Source: CBDFMG01 sp965221205 [NCBI: bacterium]
GTDB taxonomy: Bacteria; SM23-31
Length of the DNA: 64,000 nt
Assembly (NCBI GenBank): GCA_965221205.1
Contig: OZ244870.1
Span: 1,736,001-1,800,000 of the forward strand
Direction: 5' to 3'
The position numbers were made by a program, and so were the translations under genes. Below, piece after piece: positions 8,724 through 17,891 of this stretch. The number at the start of each line of letters is the position of its first letter. The first letter of the stretch is position 1. The notes under the pieces are model-generated. The model was not told the DNA's origin and ran no database searches. It saw only the letters and a program-made list of their open reading frames with translations.

Positions 8724-9353
8724 ATGATTATTGAAACATTTGTCATCGGCCCGTTTGTGATGAATTGTTACATCGTTGCTTCCGAACAAACACGGAAAGC
8801 AGCTATAATCGATCCCGGTGGAGACATCAATACAATAGTGCATGCTCTGGATGAACGGAATTTGGAACCGGAAAAAATCATCAATACCCACGGTCATGTC
8901 GACCATTTAGCCGGTGTGAAAGAACTGCAAGAGCGGCTGGAACTCCCTTTTTATTTACATGAATCTGACGAGTGGCTGCTTGAATCTCTTCCTGTTTTGT
9001 CTGCCGAGTATGGTATTCCAACACAGGGAATACCAAAAGTGGACGATTATTTAAACGAAGGTGATATTGTTGCAATTGGAGATATTAGCCTTAAAGTGCT
9101 TCATACTCCGGGTCATTCGCCGGGTGGGGTTTGTTTTCTTGCGGAAGAACATATTATTGTCGGAGACACCTTGTTTGCTGGATCGATCGGCCGGACAGAT
9201 CTGCCCGGTGGTGACTATGATGTACTTCTCCATTCAATAGAGACAAAACTGCTGACACTTGATGATTCGCTGAATACATACTGTGGACACGGGCCTGCAA
9301 CAACGATTGGCCAGGAAAGGAGAAGCAATCGGTTTTTGGCAGCACTTTCCTGA
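8724..9353 (+). CDS. MBL-fold hydrolase, glyoxalase II-like
   Basis: 209 aa from the ATG at 8724, where the family N-terminus begins (FVIGPFVMNCYIV); the frame is open further upstream only from a TTG. Metal ligands of the metallo-beta-lactamase fold are present: THGHVDH, TPGHSPGG, GDTLFAGSIGRTDLPGGD and a final CGHGP. This layout matches the small hydroxyacylglutathione hydrolase-like proteins, with the TIGQER tail also typical. It would hydrolyse thioesters or a related substrate in the cytosol. The exact substrate is not predictable. Confidence 0.88.
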   Translation: MIIETFVIGPFVMNCYIVASEQTRKAAIIDPGGDINTIVHALDERNLEPEKIINTHGHVDHLAGVKELQERLELPFYLHESDEWLLESLPVLSAEYGIPTQGIPKVDDYLNEGDIVAIGDISLKVLHTPGHSPGGVCFLAEEHIIVGDTLFAGSIGRTDLPGGDYDVLLHSIETKLLTLDDSLNTYCGHGPATTIGQERRSNRFLAALS

Positions 9354-9550
9354 TTATCCGGCAGGATGTCATATCTATAACCTTCATACGGATTAATAAG
9401 CCGTATATAGTGCTTAATAAAGCATATAAATATAAAAAATAAAAATATAATGGACTTTAACGAGTAGATTTATTACACTTACAAGTTTTATTACTCATTT
9501 ATCAGACATTAGAGGAAATATAAGATAATCTAATTTAATCGGAGGTTGTT

Positions 9551-10501
9551 ATGCGTTCTTGGATAAAGCAAAGGTGGCGCTCTTTTCTGAAATGGTGTGC
9601 AGAAAATAATACACTTAAAGAGATTGCACAAAAGTACGGTTATTCTGTCGGTTTTGCCAAACGATGGGTTTGCGGCCCGACGGTTGATGATGCGATCAGA
9701 GCAATTAAGCATCTAAATTCTATAGGGGTCTATGCAACAACGACTCTCCTTGGTGAAAGCCTTGAAAAAGCTGAAGATATTGAACCGGTCATGGAAAAAT
9801 GGATGGATTTGATTGAGAATATTCATCGGGAGAAATTAAAATCGCATATTTCTATAAAATTGACTCAATTTGGATATGATATAGACCGGGAATTATGCAA
9901 GAAAAACACAGAAAGAATATTGAAAAAAACAAAAGAGTACAGAATTTTTACCAGGATCGATATGGAATTTGCATATATGATTCAGGGTACTATTGACATT
10001 CATAGACATTTCTACGATCTGGGTTATACAAACTTCGCCATGGTTTTTCAGGCTAATCTAAAAAGAACATTAAAAGACCTCGAATATATAAATGAAAACC
10101 AATTTCGAATTCGCTGGACAAAAGGTGCTTATTCTGAATCCCCCGACGTCGCATACCAGGTTAAAGACGATATCAACAAGAACTATGAAGCAGGTCTGAA
10201 TATGCTCATGAAAGACGGTGCATATCCTTCAATTGCAACACACGATTTGAAATTGATCAATCTTGCAAAAGAGCTTGCTGTGAAATACGGTCGTGAGAGT
10301 CATCAGTTTGAGTTTCAGAGAGTGTACGGTGTCACTACAGAAGAAGTCTTAAAAAAGACTGTTGCCGAAGGATACCGGGTGTGCTTGACCGTTCCCCTTG
10401 GAACACACTGGTATCCTTATTATACACGCCGTTTGGCTGAGAATTGGATAAACATCTTTGACATCCCGCTCTGTATTTTAGGCCTTAAGAAGTTTGTGTG
10501 A
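9551..10501 (+). CDS. Proline dehydrogenase
   Basis: 316 aa, monofunctional. The ATG follows GGAGG at good spacing (9541-9545). The TIM-barrel PRODH domain shows GVYATTTLLGES, ISIKLTQFG, RIDMEFA, RWTKGAYSE (flavin/substrate Lys) and the C-terminal YYTRRLAEN arginines that bind the proline carboxylate. It oxidises proline to 1-pyrroline-5-carboxylate with FAD, passing electrons to quinone at the membrane. No pyrroline-5-carboxylate dehydrogenase gene is adjacent, so the second step is encoded elsewhere. It ends at a strong terminator and is monocistronic. Confidence 0.9.
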   Translation: MRSWIKQRWRSFLKWCAENNTLKEIAQKYGYSVGFAKRWVCGPTVDDAIRAIKHLNSIGVYATTTLLGESLEKAEDIEPVMEKWMDLIENIHREKLKSHISIKLTQFGYDIDRELCKKNTERILKKTKEYRIFTRIDMEFAYMIQGTIDIHRHFYDLGYTNFAMVFQANLKRTLKDLEYINENQFRIRWTKGAYSESPDVAYQVKDDINKNYEAGLNMLMKDGAYPSIATHDLKLINLAKELAVKYGRESHQFEFQRVYGVTTEEVLKKTVAEGYRVCLTVPLGTHWYPYYTRRLAENWINIFDIPLCILGLKKFV

Positions 10502-10552
10502 TGATTTCAGTTATACTGGCAGTATGCCCGGCTGAATGAGACAAGTATAAAT

Positions 10553-10588
10553 AAACCCCTGATGAATAAAGCTATTCAGGGGTTTTTT
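10553..10588 (+). terminator. Rho-independent terminator after proline dehydrogenase
   Basis: AAACCCCTGA (10553-10562) pairs with TCAGGGGTTT (10576-10585) and the stem runs into TTTTTT. Confidence 0.93.
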
Positions 10589-10771
10589 ATATACTATTAG
10601 ATTACATACCTTTGTTTTAATCAGTTGTATTGGATTCCTCATTTGACTCAATCAAATCACTTGCAATTTATATTAATTTTCCTTACTTACAGCAGTGCGA
10701 ATCAACTCGTGTTTTCAAGAATAAATTGAGGTTGTTTCAAAGAGAGCGAAGCACATAATGCTTCGTTTTTT

Positions 10772-11710
10772 ATGAGGATGAAAACAGCAGAATTAACTGA
10801 AAAAATAAAATCAAGAGCATATGACCTCGGTTTTGATAAAATTGGTATTGCCCGGTCCCAAAGACTTGATAGTGCCTTTCTCGAACGGTGGTTGAACAAC
10901 GGTTATCAGGCAACGATGCACTGGATGGAGAGGACTGCGGAAAAGCGGTGTAATCCCGAGCAATATCTTCCGGGTGTTCAGAGTATCATTGTCGGAGCAG
11001 TCAACTACTATTCCGATGATCCGCCACGCCCTGATAATTCAGGTCAGATTTCCCGGTATGCAGTAGGACGCGATTACCATTTTGTGTTAAAAGAGATGCT
11101 CGGATCATTGCAAGGCTATCTCAATGAACTTGATCCGGATGCTCAGAGTATCCATGCTGTAGATGATGCACCCGTCGCAGACAAGATCTGGGCGCAGAAA
11201 GCCGGGATCGGATGGATCGGGAAACACTCAAATGTGTTGGCGAAGGATATTGGCTCTTACTTTTTTATCGGAGAGATTCTCACGACTGCAACCTTAGAGT
11301 ATGATGATCCAGCCTCCGACCACTGCGGAACATGCACACTCTGTATTGATTCGTGTCCCACAAATGCAATTCTTGATGATTGTGTAGTCGACAGTAAACA
11401 GTGTATATCGTACAGGACTATTGAATACAAGGGTGAATATCCTCAAGAATGGCAAGGTCAAAACCGGAACTGGATTTTTGGCTGCGATATCTGCCAGGAA
11501 GTGTGTCCCTGGAACAAAAACGCAGAACCGACCAATAATCCGGAGTTTATTGAACGTGAGAACACGAGATTTCCTGTTCTCGAAAAGATTGAGCAGCTAA
11601 ACGAGGATTCTTTCAGAGAATGCTTTAAAGACAGTCCGATAAAACGGAGTAAATGGGAGGGTATGCGGCGGAATATTGCTCAGGTTTACGAATTTCAAAA
11701 AAGCAAATAG
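10772..11710 (+). CDS. queG: Epoxyqueuosine reductase
   Basis: 312 aa. The corrinoid-binding N-terminal domain (DUF1730 type) is followed by two [4Fe-4S] motifs, CGTCTLCIDSCP and CDICQEVCPWN. The segment DDAPVADKIWAQKAGIGWIGKH, conserved in QueG, carries the catalytic aspartate. It carries out the last step of queuosine tRNA modification, reducing epoxyqueuosine to queuosine. The start could be the ATG at 10772 or 10778; neither has a strong ribosome-binding site. Queuosine is placed on GUN anticodons such as the tRNA-Asn(GTT) seen in this window. Confidence 0.93.
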   Translation: MRMKTAELTEKIKSRAYDLGFDKIGIARSQRLDSAFLERWLNNGYQATMHWMERTAEKRCNPEQYLPGVQSIIVGAVNYYSDDPPRPDNSGQISRYAVGRDYHFVLKEMLGSLQGYLNELDPDAQSIHAVDDAPVADKIWAQKAGIGWIGKHSNVLAKDIGSYFFIGEILTTATLEYDDPASDHCGTCTLCIDSCPTNAILDDCVVDSKQCISYRTIEYKGEYPQEWQGQNRNWIFGCDICQEVCPWNKNAEPTNNPEFIERENTRFPVLEKIEQLNEDSFRECFKDSPIKRSKWEGMRRNIAQVYEFQKSK

Positions 11711-11752
11711 TGTTAATTAATAATATTAAGCTACACTTCAGAGAGTTTTCTT

Positions 11753-13255
11753 ATGGATATATTGGTTAAAACAGGTAAGATCGAAAATCTTCGGACTGAA
11801 CTGCTTGCAGTATATTTGTTTCAGGAGGTCAAATCAGTAGATGGCTGGCTTAAAGAACTTGATAAAGTGACAGGAAAGCGGCTGCAGGAAGTTTTTAAAC
11901 TGCATGATTTCAAGGGTGAATTGAACGAAACACTTGTGTTATATTCCCCTGCCAAATCCCCTGTCAAAAGAGTAGTGTTGATCGGTCTCGGTAAAAAGCG
12001 GGACTTTGGTGTCGAGAAGGCAAGGCAGACTTTCGGTACCGCGGCAAAAATCGCTAAAGGTAAAAAGATAAAACGGTTTATTAATTGTATCGCAGGAATA
12101 GATTCTCCCAAAGTATCAAAACAAGAGGTAGCCCATGCCGCCGTAGAAGGCACAATGCTCAGTGTCTACCAATTCACAAAATTCAAAACCGAAAATGTGA
12201 AGAAGATTACGCATGTTGATTCCATGCAGCTTTTCGATATTTCAAAAAAGGAAATTGAAGAGCTTCGCACTGGAATCGAGGTAGGCAGGGTATTTTCCGA
12301 GAGTACAATTTTCGCGCGTGACCTTGCGTCAAACCCTGGCAACGTTGTTACTCCTGAATATCTTGCGGACGAAGCAAAACAGTTTGCAAAAGAGAATGGA
12401 TTGAAATGCACAGTGTTTGGTGAGAAGAAACTAAAGGAGCTCAAGATGAATGCGCTCCTTAGTGTGGCGCAGGGGAGTGTCAAAGAACCGCGTCTCATCC
12501 TTCTTGAATACAAATGCAACCTGAAAAACGCCGAAACAGTGGCAATTGTGGGCAAAGGTATTACATTTGATACAGGGGGAACTTCTCTGAAGCCATCAAG
12601 AAAAATGGAAGAAATGAAGTACGATATGTGCGGAGCCGCTGCTGTATTAGGTCTCATGAAACATATTCACCGATTGAAACCACCGGTTAACGTTGTCGGT
12701 ATAATAACTTCGGCCGAAAACATGCCTGGTGGAAATGCTATTAAGCCGGGAGATATAATTACTGCATATTCAGGGCTGACTGTAGAGGTTATTAATACCG
12801 ATGCCGAAGGGAGGCTGGTACTGTGCGACGCACTTGCCTATGCAGTCGACGCTTATAAACCCGACGCACTCATCGATTTGGCGACCCTGACGGGGGCTGT
12901 TGTCATTGCGCTGAGCCATTATGCAACCGGAATGCTCGGCAACAATGCGCCGCTTTTGAAAAAGGTGAGTGATGCAGGTGAAAAAACAGGTGAAAAAGTC
13001 TGGGAGCTTCCAATATTTCCTGAGTTTGATGAGCACATAAAAAGCGATACAGCTGATATAAGGAACAGTAACGGACCGGGTGGTGGAACAATATACGGAG
13101 CGGCATTTTTGAAAAAGTTTGTCGGAAAAACGCCATGGGTCCATCTCGATATCGCTGGAACTGCATGGGACGTGAAAGAAAAATCGTATCTTCCAAAGGG
13201 ACCGACCGGGGTCGGAGCAAGGTTGTGTGCACAAGTGCTCAAAGACTGGAAATAA
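11753..13255 (+). CDS. pepA: Leucyl aminopeptidase (M17)
   Basis: 500 aa, normal length. The N-terminal macro-like domain (1-160) is followed by the M17 catalytic domain with VGKGITFDTGGTSLKP (metal Lys and Asp), MKYDMCGAAAVLG, and the signature NTDAEGRLVLCDAL with its two metal ligands. GAVVIALSH and the C-terminal PKGPTGVG are also family-typical. It is a cytosolic di-metal aminopeptidase in peptide turnover. GAGAG lies about 10 bases upstream of the ATG. It is in line with queG and the PHP gene, with gaps of 40-60 bases. Confidence 0.95.
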   Translation: MDILVKTGKIENLRTELLAVYLFQEVKSVDGWLKELDKVTGKRLQEVFKLHDFKGELNETLVLYSPAKSPVKRVVLIGLGKKRDFGVEKARQTFGTAAKIAKGKKIKRFINCIAGIDSPKVSKQEVAHAAVEGTMLSVYQFTKFKTENVKKITHVDSMQLFDISKKEIEELRTGIEVGRVFSESTIFARDLASNPGNVVTPEYLADEAKQFAKENGLKCTVFGEKKLKELKMNALLSVAQGSVKEPRLILLEYKCNLKNAETVAIVGKGITFDTGGTSLKPSRKMEEMKYDMCGAAAVLGLMKHIHRLKPPVNVVGIITSAENMPGGNAIKPGDIITAYSGLTVEVINTDAEGRLVLCDALAYAVDAYKPDALIDLATLTGAVVIALSHYATGMLGNNAPLLKKVSDAGEKTGEKVWELPIFPEFDEHIKSDTADIRNSNGPGGGTIYGAAFLKKFVGKTPWVHLDIAGTAWDVKEKSYLPKGPTGVGARLCAQVLKDWK

Positions 13256-13315
13256 GCTGCTTCACGTAATCGCAATACAAGTAAACTAACCATTGTTGAA
13301 GAAGAAATGTGTTGA

Positions 13316-14197
13316 ATGATAAAGCAATCAAAAAAAGCTGATCTCCATTTACATACCAATATTTCCGATGGACTGCTGTCACCAATTGAGCTTTTTGACA
13401 AGATGTGGGAGCATGGCATGTCGACAATAGCGGTTACTGACCATGATAGTGTTGCTGCCGTTGATACCTTGAATCGACGAGCACAGATGTATAGCTTACG
13501 AATTGTTCCCGGTGTTGAATTAAGTGGAGAGTTTAAAGGACTGGATATCCATTTTCTCGGTTATTTTATCCAGCACCACAACAAACGGTTTCTCGATTAT
13601 TTGTATTTGTTTCAACGGCGCCGCCATCAACGCGCACAGGAAATGGTTGCGAATCTGGAAAAAATTGGGATTCATATTACGCTTGATGATGTTGTTTCTA
13701 TTGCGCGGAACAGGCCGATCGGCAGACCGCATATTGCCGATGCACTTATTTCCAGCGGTCATGTTAGTTCCCGGAATGAGGCATTCGAGAAATATTTAGG
13801 GGGAGGCGGTCCCATTTATGTAGAAAAATATAAGATAACTGCATCGGAAATCATCGAACTGATCCACTCAATAGGAGGAGCGGCATTCGTTGCTCATCCA
13901 GGTATCAGTTGTTCCGATGATACTGTGCGCCGTCTTGTCGAAGCGGGCTTGGATGGTCTGGAAATCGTCCATCCAAAACATTCACCGGATAAACAAAAAA
14001 AGTTAGCAAAAATTGCAAATGAGCTATCTCTTCTTACAAGCGGCGGGTCAGATTTTCATGGTGATCCTGAGCGGGAGGCTGATCTCGGGAAGTTTTCTAT
14101 TCCTGATGAATCTGTAGACACAATTGAAGAGTATTGTAAAAGTATGAGAGATACATGGGGATATTTAAGTGAAGATGAATTAGATGCGGAAGAATGA
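13316..14197 (+). CDS. PHP-domain phosphoesterase (RNase AM/TrpH-like)
   Basis: 293 aa with the full PHP signature: ADLHLHTNISDG (HxH), AVTDHD, PGVELSG, GRPHIADAL, AFVAHPG, and SGGSDFHG near the end. The layout matches the YciV/TrpH group, whose characterised member removes nucleotides from RNA 5' ends and 3',5'-bisphosphonucleotides. Cytosolic metal-dependent phosphoesterase; the biological substrate here is not known. It begins 60 bases after pepA and is followed after 68 bases by the FabV-like gene. Confidence 0.85.
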   Translation: MIKQSKKADLHLHTNISDGLLSPIELFDKMWEHGMSTIAVTDHDSVAAVDTLNRRAQMYSLRIVPGVELSGEFKGLDIHFLGYFIQHHNKRFLDYLYLFQRRRHQRAQEMVANLEKIGIHITLDDVVSIARNRPIGRPHIADALISSGHVSSRNEAFEKYLGGGGPIYVEKYKITASEIIELIHSIGGAAFVAHPGISCSDDTVRRLVEAGLDGLEIVHPKHSPDKQKKLAKIANELSLLTSGGSDFHGDPEREADLGKFSIPDESVDTIEEYCKSMRDTWGYLSEDELDAEE

Positions 14198-14265
14198 GAA
14201 GATGACGGAGAAATCAATAATGAGAGTGACAAGGAAGAATAGCAAGAAATTTTTTACTACGGTAG

Positions 14266-15432
14266 ATGAACACAATGTCGGTCAATAGTCCAAGCCCGTA
14301 TACTAAACCTGCACCCGGTCTGAGGATAAAACAAGGTGCGCCAGCAATTCCAAGACCGACACAGGAAGATATTGAACGATTTCCCAAAGACGCGGAAGAA
14401 CTGCTCGATTCCATTTGGTCTAATCAAAAAAGTTTACTCGATAACAACAGGTACGATCTAAACTGGGTCGGAGAAGCACATTTTGTGTTAGCCGGTGCAA
14501 CCGGCCAAGGATTGGGTGGAGCACTTGCGAGTGCAGTCCTCAATTTATTACAGGACAGTGGTAGCCTAACAGTGATTGCACGGGATTTAAGCCGGTCGGT
14601 CGGATACCATACCGGCAGATTAATGGACGAACGAGCAGAGAAAGCCGGTTTTGGCAGCAGATTTAGTTGGATCAATGACGGTCTTGCACTTGAAGGTGAC
14701 AACCTTAGCAAAATAGTTAGCACTCTTAGGGAAGCAGGTGCACAAAATGTTGTTTATATCAACACGGTAGCAGCAGCCAGTTCCGGGTTGCTTCCCGGGA
14801 GTCCTCCGGTATTTGTAAAAGATGTAGATGAAGAAGGACTTTTTCAATGGGAGCTTCAGCCGCTCAATGAGAAAAGAATTAAAACGACACAATTTATCAT
14901 GGGAGATATGGCGGTTCGGTTTATCGATGTTCTCGAACAGAATGGTATCAATATAGCTGCAACAGCATTTGCAGATTGGCGGGGCAGCATAGATTTTGTG
15001 AGCCGTGATCCTTCATCCGTAGAGTACGGTAGAAATGGACCTTATTCGACAAGTCTCCATTTACCGAAGATTGTTCTCCAGAAGGCAACCTCAGATGCAT
15101 ACAATACCGACAGGCTGGTCATAGATTTTTTCCTCCCGGTAATGCGGACCCGTGCACTTGGTTTCATTCCGGGCGGCTCGACACTGAATCATGTTTTGAG
15201 CAAAATGATGCAACTGGAAGGAGTACAATATATTGGTATACCGGAACTTGCTCTTGGTATGCTGGAACGAATTGGCCGGGCGCTAACAGGTGCTGACAGA
15301 AATCCTTTTCCAAGACATGATGAGCATGAAGCGCAGTTTGACCTGTGGTTTTACGAAGTATTAAAGCACCTGAATAACGACAAAACAAGCGATTTTTATT
15401 ACAATAAATGGATCGAAATCGAATACCAGTGA
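14266..15432 (+). CDS. Rossmann-fold oxidoreductase distantly like enoyl reductase FabV
   Basis: 388 aa. A dinucleotide-binding loop (VLAGATGQGLGGALASAV, about 72-89) is followed by a strand ending VVYINTVAAASSG, then SPPVFVKDVDEEGLF and MGDMAVRFIDVLEQNGI. The order of these elements recalls the trans-2-enoyl-CoA/ACP reductase FabV family, including the region before the catalytic Tyr/Lys (ADWRGSIDFVSRD), but similarity is weak and I cannot place the catalytic pair securely. No signal peptide or membrane segment is seen. It could be a new branch of the short-chain dehydrogenase superfamily. It has no obvious ribosome-binding site immediately before the ATG. Confidence 0.5.
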   Translation: MNTMSVNSPSPYTKPAPGLRIKQGAPAIPRPTQEDIERFPKDAEELLDSIWSNQKSLLDNNRYDLNWVGEAHFVLAGATGQGLGGALASAVLNLLQDSGSLTVIARDLSRSVGYHTGRLMDERAEKAGFGSRFSWINDGLALEGDNLSKIVSTLREAGAQNVVYINTVAAASSGLLPGSPPVFVKDVDEEGLFQWELQPLNEKRIKTTQFIMGDMAVRFIDVLEQNGINIAATAFADWRGSIDFVSRDPSSVEYGRNGPYSTSLHLPKIVLQKATSDAYNTDRLVIDFFLPVMRTRALGFIPGGSTLNHVLSKMMQLEGVQYIGIPELALGMLERIGRALTGADRNPFPRHDEHEAQFDLWFYEVLKHLNNDKTSDFYYNKWIEIEYQ

Positions 15433-15551
15433 AATTAAATTATATTGCTATTCCATAATGTCCTTAATATATTAATTCATACGTTACTCTCTCGATACAC
15501 TGAGCATCGCTGAATTCCGCTCCACAGAATAATTAGATTAAAGTGATATAT

Positions 15552-17447
15552 ATGTCTCATTTATCAAAAATCGATTTTCCCGGCGATCTTAAAATCTTAA
15601 GTGTTAAAGAGTTGTGCGAGCTTGCTGAAGAAGTCCGTCAATATATTATAAACACTATTCCAACTATAGGCGGCCACTTTGCATCGAGCCTCGGTGTGAC
15701 CGAGATTACGATTGCACTTCATCACATATTTAATGCACCGGAAGATAAAATTATCTGGGATGTCGGTCATCAGGGGTATGTCCATAAAATTCTTACCGGC
15801 AGAAAAGATGCCCTGAAAAATATCCGCCAGTATGAAGGAATCAGTGGATTTCTGTCGCGGGATGAAAGTCCCTATGATGTGTTTGGTGCCGGGCATGCAA
15901 GTACCTCAATTTCTTCTGCGCTTGGTATTGCCAAGGCCAGAGATCTGCTTGAGAAGAAATTCAGAGTTGTTGCTGTAATCGGCGATGGAGGAATGACCGG
16001 TGGGTTGGCGTACGAAGGGTTGAACAATGCCGGTGCTGCAGGGACTGACATCACAGTTGTGCTGAACGACAATACTATGTCGATTTCAAAAAATGTCGGC
16101 GCAATATCCCGCTATCTTGTCAATATGGTAACTAATCCGGTTTATCAATCAATCAGGTCAAAGATTTGGGACCTGACCGGGAGAATGCCAAAATCAGAAA
16201 CTATCCGGCTTCTTGCACATAAATTTGAAGAGAGTCTCAAAACTCTAGTGATTCCCGGTATGTTGTTCGAGGATCTCGGGTTCAAATATTATGGTCCGAT
16301 TGACGGTCATAACCTGAAGGAAGTAGTCAATGTGCTGTCAAACATTCGAGATCTGACCGGACCGCAGATTGTCCATTTTCTGACGCAAAAAGGTAAAGGA
16401 TGCGACTATGCGGAAAAAGACCCGATTAAGTATCACGGTGTAAAGGCGCCGAAAAAACCAGGAGCTTCTTCTGATGCTGCTGTCGCGTATACAAACGTAT
16501 TTGGCAGAACAATGATTGATCTTGCAAAGCAGGATAAAAAAGTGTGTGTTATCACTGCCGCTATGAAAGAAGGGACCGGACTTGTTGAATTTGCCGATGT
16601 TTTTCCTGACCGGTTTTTTGATGTCGGTATTGCCGAAGGGCATGGAGTTACCTTTGCAGGCGGCCTTGCAACAGAAGGAATGAAACCGGTTGCGGCAATA
16701 TATTCGACGTTCCTTCAACGAGCATACGATCATATCATTCACGATGTGAGTATTCAGCGTCTTCCGGTGACGTTTGCGCTTGACCGGGCAGGCCTTGTGG
16801 GCGAAGACGGTCCAACGCACCACGGAAATTTAGACATCGGCTATCTCGGTGTTATACCCGGTATGGTAATCGCTGCACCAAAAGACGGCACGGAACTGCG
16901 CCATCTTCTCTACACGGCAGTAAACTATACCAATGGTCCGTTTGCAGTCCGGTATCCTCGTGACAATGTTCCCGCAATTGACTGGGACGAACCGTTTAAA
17001 ACAGTGCCTGTCAGCTCGTGGGAACAGCTCGACGAAGGAAGTGACTTACTTATCATTGCTTCGGGTACCATGGTTGACGCTTCGCAGAAGACTGCTGATT
17101 TACTCCATATACGGAGAATAAAGCCGACGATTGTAAATGCCCGGTATATAAAGCCGATCGATATCGAATTTCTCGAAAAAAATGCTGCGCAGTATGATGT
17201 AATTGTGACCGTGGAAGAAAATGTTCTACGCGGGGGCCTTGGTGAACAGGTTGCAAGTTATTGTGCCGGCTTAAAGCAGTTCAAAGGCAGTATTTTAAAG
17301 ATTGGCATACCTGAAAAATTTGTTGTCCACGGGGCGCGTAAAATACTGCTCGAATCTGTCGGTCTCACACCGGAACAGCTTGCTCTTCGGATTGAAGAAT
17401 TTTTTACCAAAAATCGCAAAAAACTTCTGAAACAGCTCTTTCAATAA
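15552..17447 (+). CDS. dxs: 1-Deoxy-D-xylulose-5-phosphate synthase
   Basis: 631 aa from the ATG at 15552 (a GTG nine bases earlier is less likely). All landmarks are present: GGHFASSLGVTE, DVGHQGYVHKILTGR, the thiamine-diphosphate motif VIGDGGMTGG ending LNDN, the catalytic glutamate in VGIAEGHGVTFAGG, RAGLVGEDGPTHHG, and the C-terminal transketolase domain. It condenses pyruvate and glyceraldehyde-3-phosphate, the first step of the MEP isoprenoid pathway. The GYD protein and MoaA follow on the same strand. No other MEP genes are in the window. Confidence 0.95.
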   Translation: MSHLSKIDFPGDLKILSVKELCELAEEVRQYIINTIPTIGGHFASSLGVTEITIALHHIFNAPEDKIIWDVGHQGYVHKILTGRKDALKNIRQYEGISGFLSRDESPYDVFGAGHASTSISSALGIAKARDLLEKKFRVVAVIGDGGMTGGLAYEGLNNAGAAGTDITVVLNDNTMSISKNVGAISRYLVNMVTNPVYQSIRSKIWDLTGRMPKSETIRLLAHKFEESLKTLVIPGMLFEDLGFKYYGPIDGHNLKEVVNVLSNIRDLTGPQIVHFLTQKGKGCDYAEKDPIKYHGVKAPKKPGASSDAAVAYTNVFGRTMIDLAKQDKKVCVITAAMKEGTGLVEFADVFPDRFFDVGIAEGHGVTFAGGLATEGMKPVAAIYSTFLQRAYDHIIHDVSIQRLPVTFALDRAGLVGEDGPTHHGNLDIGYLGVIPGMVIAAPKDGTELRHLLYTAVNYTNGPFAVRYPRDNVPAIDWDEPFKTVPVSSWEQLDEGSDLLIIASGTMVDASQKTADLLHIRRIKPTIVNARYIKPIDIEFLEKNAAQYDVIVTVEENVLRGGLGEQVASYCAGLKQFKGSILKIGIPEKFVVHGARKILLESVGLTPEQLALRIEEFFTKNRKKLLKQLFQ

Positions 17448-17486
17448 AAGAGTACAGGCATAAAAATGTAGTGAAGGGAGTATCGT

Positions 17487-17777
17487 ATGGCTACGTATAT
17501 TGTGATGTATAATTACTCCGATAAGGGGATCGAGAATATCAAAAGTTCACCCGATAGACTCGATGCGGCAAAAAAGGCGTTCAGTGGCACCGGTGTATCA
17601 ATCAAGGATTTCTACCTCTCAATTGGCAGATACGACGGTGTCGCAGTCTGCGAAGCGCCGGATGACAAAGCGATTGCACAGGTGCTTCTCAGGATCGGTT
17701 CGCTCGGTTATATCAGGACAGAAACACTCAGTGCCTTTCCTGAGGATGAATACCGGAATATTATTTCCGGTCTGTGA
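17487..17777 (+). CDS. GYD-domain protein
   Basis: 96 aa with a GAAGGGAG ribosome-binding site. It shows the small alpha/beta dimeric GYD fold: MATYIVMYNYSDKGI, then FYLSIGRYDGVAVCEAPDD (the family's G-[YR]-YD motif), and a C-terminal half ending YIRTETLSAF. Function of the family is unknown; members often sit beside metabolic genes. It follows dxs by 39 bases and is likely co-transcribed with it. Confidence 0.85.
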   Translation: MATYIVMYNYSDKGIENIKSSPDRLDAAKKAFSGTGVSIKDFYLSIGRYDGVAVCEAPDDKAIAQVLLRIGSLGYIRTETLSAFPEDEYRNIISGL

Positions 17778-17891
17778 TATTGCACACAATTACATGTCCT
17801 GGTTACAATTTAATGGAACTGGATTTCTCGTCACCGGCTGTGTATTAAATAGCGCATAATTGATTTATACTACATTTGAGATTGAAATTGA

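Noticed and set aside
17778-17891. Molybdenum-cofactor riboswitch upstream of moaA
   Set aside because: The 114-base gap shows no recognisable Moco-element stems, and the gene's start is preceded by ordinary AT-rich sequence.
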